Notes: a model not told the origin generated them from the letters alone. Positions 25,746 to 34,842 are shown, counted from the first letter of the stretch. The stretch is 64,000 nt of DNA from Kribbella italica (GCF_014205135.1 NZ_JACHMY010000001.1:6696001-6760000), one strand, 5' to 3'. Translations and numbers: made by a program.

Positions 25746-26566
25746 TGAAGGTTCCCGCACCGACCGGGCTGCGCGGCTCCGGTCAGATCGGTTCGGTCAC
25801 GCTCCGGTGGAGGGCTGTTCCGTGGTCGACGGTGGTCGACCACTACGCGGTGTACGCGGCGACTGGCGGTTCGGCGTACGAGCTGGTGGGCAAGACGGTC
25901 TACCCGCAGTTCGTGCACCGCGGGCTGGGGTTCGAAGGGGTCACGCGCAAGTACCGGGTCGTCACGGTCGACGCGGCCGGTCAGAGGTCGAGGCCCTCGG
26001 CAACTGTTGCCGTCGCCAACCAGACCTCGGTGACGGTCTCCGGCCGGCCGGTCGCGCGGGTCGGCCAGTACGACGGCAAGGGCTCCGAGTTCGCCCTGTC
26101 GCCGAACCGCAGCGCCGCCTACCCGGCGACGTTCCCGGACGACGTCGACTACACCTACGGCACGTCGCTGCCCGGTCAGCACTGGAGCTACCTGTTCCCG
26201 GGGCCGTCGGACAAGTGGGCCGGCTCGAAGAACCACCGGGTCCGTTTCCGCTTCGACCTGACCGCGCTGCCCACCGAGGATCTCGACCTCGCCCTGTGGC
26301 TGATCGACAGCCACGCCGGTCTCGCGGGCTCGGCCTTGCTGCTGGTCAACGGCACCGAGGTCGAACGCCTCACCTTCGCCCAGGGCGCGACCAAGGGCTC
26401 CACGATCGCGGACTCGACGTACCCCGGTTCGCCGCTCAAGCCGTCGTACGTCGAGCGGCCGCTGCCGCGCGGCCTCTTCCGGACCGGCCAGAACGTCGTC
26501 GAGCTCGTGAAGGACCAGGGCTCCTGGATCGCCTTCGACGCCTTCGGCGTCTACAGCCGGCCCTGA
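25745..26566 (+). CDS. Fn3 plus lyase-type carbohydrate-binding domain protein, no signal peptide
   Basis: 273 residues from ATG 25745 (GTG 25742 possible). Residues 1-95 look like a fibronectin type III domain (VTLRWRAVPWSTVVDHYAVYA). Residues about 110-273 resemble the beta-sandwich of rhamnogalacturonan lyases (HRVRFRFDLT, WIAFDAFGVYSRP). Such domains normally work outside the cell, yet no signal or lipobox is present. It overlaps the phosphatase stop in a different frame, so it may be a split C-terminal part of that enzyme or a hitchhiking partner. Confidence 0.65.
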   Translation: MKVPAPTGLRGSGQIGSVTLRWRAVPWSTVVDHYAVYAATGGSAYELVGKTVYPQFVHRGLGFEGVTRKYRVVTVDAAGQRSRPSATVAVANQTSVTVSGRPVARVGQYDGKGSEFALSPNRSAAYPATFPDDVDYTYGTSLPGQHWSYLFPGPSDKWAGSKNHRVRFRFDLTALPTEDLDLALWLIDSHAGLAGSALLLVNGTEVERLTFAQGATKGSTIADSTYPGSPLKPSYVERPLPRGLFRTGQNVVELVKDQGSWIAFDAFGVYSRP

Positions 26567-26572
26567 GCGGGC

Positions 26573-26598
26573 GGGGTCAGGGCACGCGCCCTGACCCC
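26573..26598. terminator. 11-bp stem terminator between convergent phoD operons
   Basis: Perfect 11-bp arms (26573-26583 and 26588-26598) around an ACGC loop, between the stop of the Fn3-domain gene and the stop of the second phosphatase. It can serve both directions. Confidence 0.8.
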
Positions 26599-26608
26599 AC
26601 CGCCGGGC

Positions 26609-28189
26609 TCAGGCCAGGTGGACGTTCGCGCGCTTGTCCTCGACGACGTACGTCGCGCGCGTGGTGATGGGAGCGTCCGGCTTGGTGACGAACGGGACGA
26701 CCCGGAAGTCGGAGCGCCACTGGCGCTCGTCGACGGTGACCCGGACGTACCCGCGCTGGGAGTTGAAGAACTTCAGGTGCGGGTTCGCGGCCAGGAACTG
26801 CTGACCCTGCTCGGTGGTGTCCGCGCCGTCGCCGCCGCTGGTGATCGACGTCCCGACGAACTCGGTCCCGACCGTGCGCGAGTTCGGGTCGGCGAAGTCG
26901 CGCTTCAGATCCATCGCGTAGTTCTGGTGCCGATCACCGGTGATGACGACCAGGTTGCGCACCCCGCTGTCCTGCGCGGCCGCGAGCACCTTGTTGCGCT
27001 CGGCAACGTAACCGTCCCACGGGTCGAGCCAGACGTGCGTCTCCGGGCCGGGCGTCCAGTCGGTCTGGCCCATCGGGGCCTGGTTGCCCAGCACCTGCCA
27101 GCGGGCGCGGGACTGCCGGAAACCGTCCAGCAGCCACTTGCGCTGCTTGCCGCCGAGCATCGTGTTGTCCGGGTCGAACCGGTCGTCGCAGGTGGACGAG
27201 TCGCCGTCGCCGCACGGCTGGTCCGAGCGGTACTGCCGGGTGTCCAGGATGGTGAAGTCCGCCAGCCGGCCGTACGGCAGCCGCCGGTGGTAGTGGATGT
27301 TCGGGCCGGCCGGCATCTGCTCGTGCCGCAGTGGCAGGTTCTCGTACATCGCCTGGAACGCCTGCGCGCGGCGCTGCCGGAAGATCACCGGGTCCTGGTC
27401 CGGCTCGGTGTCGGCCTGGCTCAGGTCGCCGGCCCAGTTGTTCTCCACCTCGTGGTCGTCGAAGGTGTGGATCCACGGGTGCGCCGCGTGCGCGGCCTGC
27501 AGCGGCGCCTCGGACTTGTAGAGCGAGTACTGCAGCCGGTACCGGGCCAGGTCGAACGTCTCGGTGTGGAACCGCGGGTCGGTCACGACACCCCGCTTGT
27601 TGGTCTTCACGCCGGACTCGTACAGGTAGTCGCCGAGGTGCACGACCAGGTCGAGGTCCTCGCGCGCCATGTGCTCGTACGCCGTGAAGTACCCGTCCTG
27701 CCAGGCGTTGCACGAGGCGAAGGCGAACCGCAGGTTGCGCGGCGTCGTGAACGGGTGCGGCGTGGTCCGGGTCCGGCCGGTCGCCGAGACCTCGTGGCCG
27801 GTGCGGAAGCGGTAGTAGTACTCGCGGTCCGGCAGCAGCCCGCGGATCTCGGGGTGCACCGAGTGGCCGAGCTCCGGCGTGGCGAGCACGCTCGAGCGCC
27901 GTACGACGAACCGGAAGCGCTCGTCCAGGGCGACCTCGTACTCGACCCGGACCGGACGGTTCGGCATCCCGCCCTTGCCGTCGACGGCGAACGGGTCGGT
28001 GGCCAGCCGGGTCCAGAGCACGACGCTGTCGTACTTCGGGTCGCCGGAGGCCACACCGAGCGTGAACGGGTTGCCGGTCCGGCCCGGAACGGCGTACGTG
28101 GTCGATGCGTCCCAGGCACCGGTGCCGAGCAGCACCGCGGCCGTGCCGGCACCGCCGTACCCGAGAAATCGACGACGGGAGACAGACAT
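26609..28189 (-). CDS. Second PhoD-type alkaline phosphatase, Tat-exported
   Basis: 526 residues. Tat signal SRRRFLGYGG at residues 4-13. The same PhoD layout as the neighbour: GVASGDPKYDSVVLWTRL, SCNAW, HLGDYLYESG, HTFDDHEVENNW and TGDRHQNYAMDL. Metal-binding residues appear intact. Identity to the other PhoD is clear in motifs but the rest has diverged, so the two are not a recent duplication. Likely secreted phosphate-releasing enzyme with a different substrate range. Confidence 0.9.
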   Translation of the reverse strand: MSVSRRRFLGYGGAGTAAVLLGTGAWDASTTYAVPGRTGNPFTLGVASGDPKYDSVVLWTRLATDPFAVDGKGGMPNRPVRVEYEVALDERFRFVVRRSSVLATPELGHSVHPEIRGLLPDREYYYRFRTGHEVSATGRTRTTPHPFTTPRNLRFAFASCNAWQDGYFTAYEHMAREDLDLVVHLGDYLYESGVKTNKRGVVTDPRFHTETFDLARYRLQYSLYKSEAPLQAAHAAHPWIHTFDDHEVENNWAGDLSQADTEPDQDPVIFRQRRAQAFQAMYENLPLRHEQMPAGPNIHYHRRLPYGRLADFTILDTRQYRSDQPCGDGDSSTCDDRFDPDNTMLGGKQRKWLLDGFRQSRARWQVLGNQAPMGQTDWTPGPETHVWLDPWDGYVAERNKVLAAAQDSGVRNLVVITGDRHQNYAMDLKRDFADPNSRTVGTEFVGTSITSGGDGADTTEQGQQFLAANPHLKFFNSQRGYVRVTVDERQWRSDFRVVPFVTKPDAPITTRATYVVEDKRANVHLA

Positions 28190-28332
28190 ACGGATCCTCC
28201 TGAGCGGGGAGTGGGGGTCCGGAACAGCCTTCAGTTGTCAGATGACTGCCCGCGAACCTCGATGCGACGCCGAAGTGAACGGAACTGCTCGATACGCTGG
28301 GATCGGCCCACCGACCACGCAGGAGTGCTGAG

Positions 28333-28578
28333 ATGACGTACGAGCCGTGCCGCTACGCCCGCCAATGGCCGGAGCTGTTCGAGCCGCTCGAGGACGCCCA
28401 GAAGCAGCGCGTCAGCGACGCCCTGGCCAGTGGGCGGCTGGACGGCTGGGAGCCCGACCGCGAGGACGTCTCCGACCTGGTCGACCGCGAGCTGGGCCGG
28501 ATCGACGCGGCGGAGTACACGCGGCGCACGATCGCGAAGGTGACCGGACAGGGCGGTGCGGTCGAGGACGGCGCATGA
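28333..28578 (+). CDS. VbhA-like antitoxin of Fic module
   Basis: 81 residues preceding a Fic-domain gene, with the stop overlapping its start (ATGA). The helix ALASGRLDGWEP (residues 30-41) matches the inhibitory (S/T)xxxE(G/N) motif of VbhA-type antitoxins, in which the Glu blocks ATP binding by Fic, but the Glu is Asp here (S33, D37, G38). The rest is a short charged helical region. GGAG upstream of ATG 28333 supports the start. The name rests on context plus this motif. Confidence 0.7.
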   Translation: MTYEPCRYARQWPELFEPLEDAQKQRVSDALASGRLDGWEPDREDVSDLVDRELGRIDAAEYTRRTIAKVTGQGGAVEDGA

Positions 28579-29441
28579 CCGAGCCGGGTCCGGCGGCGGC
28601 CAAGCCGGGTCCTGAGGTCCTCAAACCGGAACTGGCGGTCTCCGGGGTCGATCCGGAGAGGATCGAGGCGGCTCGGCGCTGGAACAGTCTGCTGTGGGAG
28701 GAGGGCGGCAACGTCCTGCGCAACAAGCTGGGGGTGAAGGACCGGCTGACGTTGCGCACGGTCGAGTACAAGCTCCGCGCGATGCGCCAGGGCGAGATCG
28801 AGCGCGGCGAGGTGAACCTTCCGCGCACCTTCGACGCGGCCCACCTGCAGGCGATCCACCAGCACCTGTTCCAGGACGTGTACGAGTGGTCCGGGCAGTT
28901 CCGCGACGTCGACATCGTCAAGAACGGTCAGGCGTTCGTGGCGCACGAACGTACCGACGACTGGATGAAACGGATCGGTGCGTCCGTGCAGGCCACCGAC
29001 TGGCCGAACCTGTCGCGGGACGAGTTCGTCCGCCGGATCGCCGACGTGCACACCCAGCTCAACTGCGCCCACCCGTTCCGCGAGGGCAACGGCGCCAGCA
29101 CGAAGCTGTTCCTCCACCAGCTGACCGAGAACACGCCGTACCGGCTGGACTTCGACCAGGTCGAGAAGGCCGAGTGGGACTGGGCCGCCTACGAGTCGAT
29201 GACCGACCCGGACCGGACCGGGACCCTGCTGCCGGACAAGCTGGAGCCCGTCTTCGACCGGATCGTCGTCGAGCGCGACCCGCAGCCGGCCGCGGCCACG
29301 GCGGATCCCGAGCTGGCGAAGGCGATGCAGCTGCAGGCCACGGCGTACCCGTCGGTGAGCACCGAGCAGAGCGGCCCGAGCACCGAGCAGTCGGCCGTCC
29401 GCGCGCAACCTGCGGGCAAGACGCCCGAGCGCGAGGTCTGA
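28575..29441 (+). CDS. Fic-domain protein with degenerate catalytic motif
   Basis: 288 residues. Fic fold visible: the flap TFDAAHLQAIHQHLFQ, VYEWSGQFRDVDIVKNG, then HPFREGNG from His166. Canonical Fic is HxFx(D/E)GNGRxxR; here the two arginines are Ala174 and Lys177. Those residues normally hold the nucleotide phosphates, so AMP transfer may be weak or use another donor. The N-terminal 25 and C-terminal 45 residues are Pro/Ser-rich and disordered. Co-translated with the antitoxin. Confidence 0.85.
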   Translation: MTEPGPAAAKPGPEVLKPELAVSGVDPERIEAARRWNSLLWEEGGNVLRNKLGVKDRLTLRTVEYKLRAMRQGEIERGEVNLPRTFDAAHLQAIHQHLFQDVYEWSGQFRDVDIVKNGQAFVAHERTDDWMKRIGASVQATDWPNLSRDEFVRRIADVHTQLNCAHPFREGNGASTKLFLHQLTENTPYRLDFDQVEKAEWDWAAYESMTDPDRTGTLLPDKLEPVFDRIVVERDPQPAAATADPELAKAMQLQATAYPSVSTEQSGPSTEQSAVRAQPAGKTPEREV

Positions 29442-29462
29442 CCCGGCAGGCAGGATGGGCCC

Positions 29463-29945
29463 ATGCAGATCGATGAGCGGATCCGCCGGGCGCGACCGGA
29501 CGACGTACCGGCGATCGTGGAGCTGGTCTACGCCCTGGCCGAGTACGAGCGCGAGCCGACCGCCTGCCGGCTGACCGCGGCCCAGCTCGAGACCGCCCTG
29601 TTCGGCCCGGCGCCCGCCGTCTTCTGCCACGTCGCGGAAGCCGGCGACGAGATCGTCGGCTGCGCCCTGTGGTTCCTCAACTTCTCCACCTGGCGCGGCG
29701 TCCACGGCATCTACCTGGAAGACCTCTTCGTCCGCCCCGAGCAACGCGGCTCCGGCCTCGGCAAGGCCCTGCTCACCGCCCTCGCCCAGGAATGCGTCCG
29801 GCAAGGCTACGAGCGGCTCGAATGGTCGGTCCTCGACTGGAACACCCCGGCCATCGACTTCTACGCGGCTCTCGGCGCTCGCCCCCAGACCGAGTGGAGC
29901 ACCTTCCGCCTCACCGACGAGGCCCTCACGGCTCTGGGGTCATGA
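29463..29945 (+). CDS. GNAT acetyltransferase, diamine/spermidine type
   Basis: 160 residues. IRRARPDDVPAIVELV start, GCALWFLNFSTWRG, then YLEDLFVRPEQRGSGLGKALL, the acetyl-CoA loop of SSAT-like enzymes, and WNTPAIDFYAALGA at the C-terminus. It probably acetylates a polyamine or similar small amine; this is a family-based guess. Separate unit 22 bp after the Fic gene and probably in the same transcript. Confidence 0.88.
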   Translation: MQIDERIRRARPDDVPAIVELVYALAEYEREPTACRLTAAQLETALFGPAPAVFCHVAEAGDEIVGCALWFLNFSTWRGVHGIYLEDLFVRPEQRGSGLGKALLTALAQECVRQGYERLEWSVLDWNTPAIDFYAALGARPQTEWSTFRLTDEALTALGS

Positions 29946-29976
29946 ACCCTGCGGCGCCATCAGGGAGGATGCAGGG

Positions 29977-30441
29977 GTGGACCTGAAACCGATGTTGATC
30001 ACCCGGATCGCGCAGACCGTGCTCTGGCTCGCCGTGGCCGGAGTCCTGGTGGGGTATCTGATCAGCACCCGGAGCGCCTGGCCGCTGACGGTGGGGCTTT
30101 CCGTCGTGATCGTCGCCGTGGCACTGTTCCTGATCGTGCGAACCCACCGGATGGGCGTCCGGTACGGCCCGGAGGGACTCGAGGTCCGGGGGATCCTGCT
30201 GAGCCGGTCGATCCCGGCGGAGCAGGTCGTCCGGGTGACCGGGTTTCCAGCGGTCCGGTGGACGACGGCCACGGGGAGCAACAGATGGACGCCGATCTCC
30301 GCGTTCTACGGCATCGGCCAGCTGGGCTCGGTCGAGCGGTACAACCAGTTCTGCATCCTGCAGCTGCAGACCTGGGACGAAGGGCGGCACCCGAAGCCAC
30401 CGAGCACCGGCAACCCGCGCCGCCCGCGCCGGGGGAAGTGA
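29977..30441 (+). CDS. Two-TM membrane protein with PH-like domain
   Basis: 154 residues from GTG 29977. Two hydrophobic spans (about 10-30 and 34-55) are followed by a short beta-rich region (GVRYGPEGLEVRGILLSRSI) like the bacterial PH domain of small actinobacterial membrane proteins. The tail is basic and proline-rich. Function unknown. Confidence 0.7.
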   Translation: MDLKPMLITRIAQTVLWLAVAGVLVGYLISTRSAWPLTVGLSVVIVAVALFLIVRTHRMGVRYGPEGLEVRGILLSRSIPAEQVVRVTGFPAVRWTTATGSNRWTPISAFYGIGQLGSVERYNQFCILQLQTWDEGRHPKPPSTGNPRRPRRGK

Positions 30442-30460
30442 CCCCGGGCTCACCGATCCG

Positions 30461-31915
30461 TCAGGTCAGGCCGGCGCGGTAGTTGCGCTTGGCGTGGTAC
30501 ATGGCCTGGTCGGCCGTGCGGAGGAGCTCGTCGAGGTCGGCCGTGTACGGGCTGACGACCGCCGTACCGATGCTGGTCGTGACGGGAACGTCGATGCCGG
30601 TCAGCGGGCGGTTGATCGAGTCCTCGATGCGACGCATCAGGGTGGCGAGGTCGGCGCCGTCGATCTCCTCGGCCAGGACGGCGAACTCGTCGCCGCCGAG
30701 TCGCGCGACGGTGTCACCATGCCGTACGGCGGACAGCAGCCGCCCGGCGATCTCGCGCAGCGCCTGGTCGCCGGCTTCGTGGCCGTACTTGTCGTTGACC
30801 TGCTTGAAGTGGTTCAGGTCGCAGAACAGCAGCACCCCGCGCCGCCCGCTCTGCCGCGAACGCTGCAGGGCCGTGGTGAACCGGTGCTGCAGGAGCCGCC
30901 GGTTCGGCAGGCCGGTCAGCGCGTCGTGTGCCGCGTGGTGCTGCAGCTCGCGCTCAGTCTCTTTGCGTGCCGTCACGTCGTCGATCTGGATCAGCACGAT
31001 CCGCGGCTGCTCCTTGGTGCCCTGGTCGACGATCGCCGCGGTCCCGCCGAGCCAGATGTCGTTCCCGTCGGCCCGGCGGAACGTCCGCTCGAACCGGTAG
31101 GGGCCACCGCCGGAGACCAGCTCCGCGACCTCGCGATCGGTCTGCCCGGCGTTCTCGTCCTGCAGGTAGTCCATCAGCGGCGACCCGCCCAGCTGGGCCG
31201 GCGTGTAGCCCGTGATCCGGCAGAACGCGTCGTTGACCTGCACCACCCGCCCGCGGTCCGGCCCGTCGAGCGCGATCGTGGCCATCCCGTTCCCGGCGCC
31301 CTCGAAGACCAGCCGGAACGTCGTCTCGCTCGCCTCCAGCCGGGCCTTCTCGGCCAGCAGCTGGTCGGTCAGCCGGGCCTTGTCGATCGCCAGCCCGGCC
31401 TGCGTCGCGAAGATCTCCAGCAGCTCGCGGTGCACCGGCCCCGGCCGCCGCTGGTCCTCCGGCAGGTCGACCGACAGCATCCCGACCAGCTCGCCGTCCG
31501 ACGAGTGCAGCGGCGCGAACAACGCGTCCAGCGGGTGCCACGCGCCCGGGTCGCTGGAGATCGGTACGTCGGGCACCCAGCCGACCACCTCGCCCTCGGG
31601 CAGCCGCTCGTGCGGCACGAACCGCAGCCCGCCCCACACGTCCGCGATCGCGAACTCGGCGTCGAAGATGTCCGCCGCGCTGACCGTCCCGAGCAACGCC
31701 TCGCGGGCCTCCGGCGAACCCGACACCGCGATCACCTCGAACTTGCCGTCCGGATGCCGCAGGTTGAGCACGGCGATGCCGAACCCGAGGCCGTCGACGA
31801 CTCCCTCGACGACGGCCTGCAGGGTTTCGGCCAGGCTCCGGCCGGCGCCCATCCGGGCGCTCACCTCGTACAGACGGCGCACTGCCGTCAACCGTACGGT
31901 CGGCTCGTTCTGCAC
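30461..31915 (-). CDS. GAF-PAS-GGDEF diguanylate cyclase
   Basis: 484 residues, cytoplasmic. A GAF domain (about 10-190) and a PAS domain (about 205-320, FRLVFEGAGNGMATI and ITGYTPAQLGG) precede a GGDEF domain with an intact GGDEF at 407-411 and the RxxD inhibitory site at 398-401. It should make c-di-GMP from GTP and be product-inhibited. The sensed signals are unknown; no EAL domain is present. Last gene of the region and convergent with the PH-like gene. Confidence 0.92.
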   Translation of the reverse strand: MQNEPTVRLTAVRRLYEVSARMGAGRSLAETLQAVVEGVVDGLGFGIAVLNLRHPDGKFEVIAVSGSPEAREALLGTVSAADIFDAEFAIADVWGGLRFVPHERLPEGEVVGWVPDVPISSDPGAWHPLDALFAPLHSSDGELVGMLSVDLPEDQRRPGPVHRELLEIFATQAGLAIDKARLTDQLLAEKARLEASETTFRLVFEGAGNGMATIALDGPDRGRVVQVNDAFCRITGYTPAQLGGSPLMDYLQDENAGQTDREVAELVSGGGPYRFERTFRRADGNDIWLGGTAAIVDQGTKEQPRIVLIQIDDVTARKETERELQHHAAHDALTGLPNRRLLQHRFTTALQRSRQSGRRGVLLFCDLNHFKQVNDKYGHEAGDQALREIAGRLLSAVRHGDTVARLGGDEFAVLAEEIDGADLATLMRRIEDSINRPLTGIDVPVTTSIGTAVVSPYTADLDELLRTADQAMYHAKRNYRAGLT

Positions 31916-32000
31916 TGCGCTGCTCCGGCGATCACGGCGTCGGCGGCCTCACGGGAACCCCGCCGTGGTGAGGGCCCCCTCACAGAGTGACAGATCGCGC

Positions 32001-32061
32001 CCGGAGAGCAACTGCTCCGGCATGGCGGTACCCGATCATACTGACTCCGGACGGTGATCGG
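32001..32061. terminator. Hairpins after the isomerase operon
   Basis: CCGGAG (32001-32006) with CTCCGG (32015-32020), and CCGATCA (32032-32038) with TGATCGG (32055-32061). They lie between the stop at 32101 of the leftward sugar operon and the start region of the GGDEF gene, so they may end the operon. The second has a 16-base loop and is weak. Confidence 0.4.
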
Positions 32062-32100
32062 TCACGTGCTGTCAGTGACGACTGTACGCCGTACCGGCCG

Positions 32101-32859
32101 TCAGTACCGCATCTGCGCCAGGGTCTGGTAGCTCGTCCGCGCCGAGACCCACGGATCGGTCGGGGCGTCGTGCTCGACCAGCCACTGCTGAACACCGCCG
32201 CTCTCGGCGTGCGCGAACATCGCCGGGAAGTCCAGCTTCCCGGCGCCGACGTCCTCCCACGAGCCGTCCGCGGCCATGTCCTTGACGTGCAGCGCGGGGA
32301 ACCGGCCCGGGTGCCGCTGGAAGTAGTCGGCCGGGTCCTGGCCGCCGTCCACCACCCAGTACAGGTCCAGCTCGAAGCCGAGCAGGTCCGGCTCGACCTC
32401 GTTCACCAGGATGTCGAACTTCACCTGGCCGTCGACGACCTCGAAGTCGTGCCCGTGGTTGTGGAACAGCAGCTTCAGCCCGGCCTGCCGGGCGGTCTCA
32501 CCGGCCTTGCTGAACGCGGCGGCCGCCTCACGGAACCCGTCCAGCGTTCGCAGCCCCTCGGGCAGCGACGGTACGACGACCCACTCGCCGCCCAGCGTCC
32601 GGACGTCGTCCAGCGCGCCCTCCCAGTCGTCGGTCAGCCGCGGGTAGCCGACGTGCTCGAGCACGATCTTCAGCCCGGCGTCGTCGGCGAAGCGCCGGAT
32701 GTCCGCGGCCGAGTGGCCGAACCGGCCGCTCACTCCGACCGTCTGGTAGCCGATCTCGGCGAGCTTCTGCAGGGTGCCGGGGTAGTCCTCCTTGAGGACG
32801 TCGCGCATCGTGTAGAGGTGCATGCCGATTCCGTCGGCGGGAATGGTCCGGTCGGTCAC
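32101..32859 (-). CDS. Sugar phosphate isomerase/epimerase-like TIM barrel
   Basis: 252 residues from GTG 32859, with AAGGAGC about 9 bases upstream. AP-endonuclease-2/xylose isomerase-like barrel: GMHLYTMRDV, LLFHNHGHDFE, FELDLYWVVDGG and HVKDM carry the metal-binding His, Glu and Asp residues. It would interconvert or dehydrate a keto-sugar or keto-cyclitol. Last gene of the four-gene operon. Confidence 0.87.
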   Translation of the reverse strand: MTDRTIPADGIGMHLYTMRDVLKEDYPGTLQKLAEIGYQTVGVSGRFGHSAADIRRFADDAGLKIVLEHVGYPRLTDDWEGALDDVRTLGGEWVVVPSLPEGLRTLDGFREAAAAFSKAGETARQAGLKLLFHNHGHDFEVVDGQVKFDILVNEVEPDLLGFELDLYWVVDGGQDPADYFQRHPGRFPALHVKDMAADGSWEDVGAGKLDFPAMFAHAESGGVQQWLVEHDAPTDPWVSARTSYQTLAQMRY

Positions 32860-32887
32860 GAGACAGTGCTCCTTGTTTTTTGGGGCT

Positions 32888-33703
32888 TCAGGCAACGTGT
32901 TCCTGGTAGCGGGCGAGGGCCAGGTCGAAGACCTCCTGACCGGGCGCGTCCCACAGCTCTTGGTTGAAGATCTCGACCTCCACCGGCCCGGTGTACCCGG
33001 CCGCGTCGCAGGCCTCGCGCAACCGGCGTAGCTCGATCGCGCCATCGCCCATCATGCCGCGACCGAGCAGCGTGTCGGCCGGGAGCGGCACGGTCCAGTC
33101 GCTCACCTGGTACGAGCAGATCCGGGCGCCGGCCCGCTCGATCTGGCGGTACACGTCGGCGTCCCACCACAGGTGGTACGCGTCGACGATCACGCCGACC
33201 TGCTGGACCGGGAACTGCTCGGCGAGGTCCAGCGCGCCGCCGAGCGACGACACCACGCAGCGGTCGGAGCAGAACATCGGGTGCAGCGGCTCGATCGCGA
33301 GCCGGACGCCGCGCTCTTCGGCGTACGGCGCGAGCTCGGCCAGGCCATCCCGCACCATGCTTCTTGCTCCCTCGAGATCTCGGGAGCCGGGCGGCAAGCC
33401 ACCACTGACCAGCACGAGCGTGTCCGTACCAAGCGCCGCCGACTCGTCGATCGCCCGGCGGTTGTCCTCGATCTTCGCCTTGCGCTCGGCGGGATCCGTC
33501 GCGGTGAAGAATCCACCGCGGCACAGCGACGACACCTGCAGGCCGGCGTCCTTCACCAGTTGCGCGGCCTTCTCGACGCCGTACTCCTGGATCGGTTCGC
33601 GCCACAGGCCGATCCAGGACAGCTCGGCCTTGGCGCTGGCCGCGACGACGTCCTCGAGCGGCCAGTACTTGGTGGTCGCCTGGTTGAGGCTGTAGCGGTT
33701 CAC
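32888..33703 (-). CDS. Second sugar phosphate isomerase/epimerase-like TIM barrel
   Basis: 271 residues from GTG 33703 (GTGA overlap with the DUF993 gene). Same superfamily: LAIEPLHPMF, VGVIVDAYHLWWD and VEVEIFNQELW contain the Glu, Asp and His metal ligands. It begins SLNQATTKYWPLED, like other IolE/IolH-type proteins. Together with its paralogue it points to a cyclitol or keto-sugar pathway. Confidence 0.86.
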   Translation of the reverse strand: MNRYSLNQATTKYWPLEDVVAASAKAELSWIGLWREPIQEYGVEKAAQLVKDAGLQVSSLCRGGFFTATDPAERKAKIEDNRRAIDESAALGTDTLVLVSGGLPPGSRDLEGARSMVRDGLAELAPYAEERGVRLAIEPLHPMFCSDRCVVSSLGGALDLAEQFPVQQVGVIVDAYHLWWDADVYRQIERAGARICSYQVSDWTVPLPADTLLGRGMMGDGAIELRRLREACDAAGYTGPVEVEIFNQELWDAPGQEVFDLALARYQEHVA

Positions 33704-34842
33704 GCGTCGATCCCGTGCGTGGCGAGCAGCAGCCGGAACCGCTGCGTGGCGAGCTCGGGATCGGTCAGTACGCCGGCCTGGTCCGCGAGCCGGAACGTCT
33801 CGGCCAGATGCGGGACCGAGCGGCCGGTCTGCAGTCCGCCGACCATGCCGAAGCCGGGCTGGAAGCCGTTCAGCCAGGCCAGGAAGGCGATTCCGGTCTT
33901 GTAGTACGGCGTCGGCGCCGAGAAGATGTGCCGCGCCAGCGGGACAGTTGGCGCGAAGATCTCGTCGTACCGGGTCAGGTCGCCGTCGTCGAGTGCCTTC
34001 AGCGCGGCCGCGGCCGCCGGGGCGATCGCCGCGAAAATGCCGAGCAGGGCGTCGCTGTGACGGTCCTCGTCGCCGCGGATCAGCTCGGGGTAGTTGAAGT
34101 CGTCGCCGGTGTAGAGGCGGACGCCCTCGGGCAGGCGGTTGCGCAGGGCAACTTCCTTGGCGGCGTCGAGCAGGGAGACCTTGATGCCGTCGACCTTGGC
34201 GGTGTTCTCGGCGATCAGGTCGACCACCACGTCGGCGGCGGTGTCGAGATCGTCGCTGCCCCAGTAGCCGTCGAGCGCGGGGTCGAACATGCTGCCGAGC
34301 CAGTGCAGGACCACCGGCTTGGTCGACTGCGCCAGCAGGTTGTCGTAGACCTTGCGGTAGTCGTCGGGCCCGGAGGCTGCAGCGCACAGGGCCCGGCTGG
34401 CCATCAGGATCGGCTGCGCGCCAACGCCCTCGGCGACCGCCAGTTGCTCCTCGTACGCCGCTGTGACTGCCTCGAGTGAGTGCTGACCTGCTGTGAGTTG
34501 ATCGGTGCCGACGCCGACGGCGATGCGGCCATCCGGTGCCTCGGCCGCAGACCGGCGGATCAGCTCCTGCGTGGCGACCCAGTCCAGGCCCATCCCCCGC
34601 TGAGCTGTGTCCATCGCCTCGGCCACCGACAGCCCGAGCGACCACAGGTGCCGCCGGAACCCGAGCGTGTGCTCCCAGTCGATCACCGCAGGCGCACCGG
34701 GTGAGTTGTCGCCCAGCGGATCGGCGACCACATGAGCCGCCGCGAACGCCAGCCGGCTGCGCGCCGGCTCGTAGGTGCCGTGGGCAACCGGCGTACCGAC
34801 CAACTGGTAGTCGACCAGTTCACCTTGGAGCGGGAGCCTCAT
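33700..34842 (-). CDS. DUF993 protein (dihydrodipicolinate synthase-like aldolase)
   Basis: 380 residues, ATGA overlap with the preceding oxidoreductase. Members of this family are annotated as dihydrodipicolinate synthase-like; visible features include WEHTLGFRRHLWSLG, VDGIKVSLLD with a lysine in the expected Schiff-base strand, and LYTGDDFNYPEL. It would perform an aldol or retro-aldol step on a sugar-derived keto acid. Always worth reading with its Gfo/Idh and isomerase neighbours. Confidence 0.85.
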   Translation of the reverse strand: MRLPLQGELVDYQLVGTPVAHGTYEPARSRLAFAAAHVVADPLGDNSPGAPAVIDWEHTLGFRRHLWSLGLSVAEAMDTAQRGMGLDWVATQELIRRSAAEAPDGRIAVGVGTDQLTAGQHSLEAVTAAYEEQLAVAEGVGAQPILMASRALCAAASGPDDYRKVYDNLLAQSTKPVVLHWLGSMFDPALDGYWGSDDLDTAADVVVDLIAENTAKVDGIKVSLLDAAKEVALRNRLPEGVRLYTGDDFNYPELIRGDEDRHSDALLGIFAAIAPAAAAALKALDDGDLTRYDEIFAPTVPLARHIFSAPTPYYKTGIAFLAWLNGFQPGFGMVGGLQTGRSVPHLAETFRLADQAGVLTDPELATQRFRLLLATHGIDA

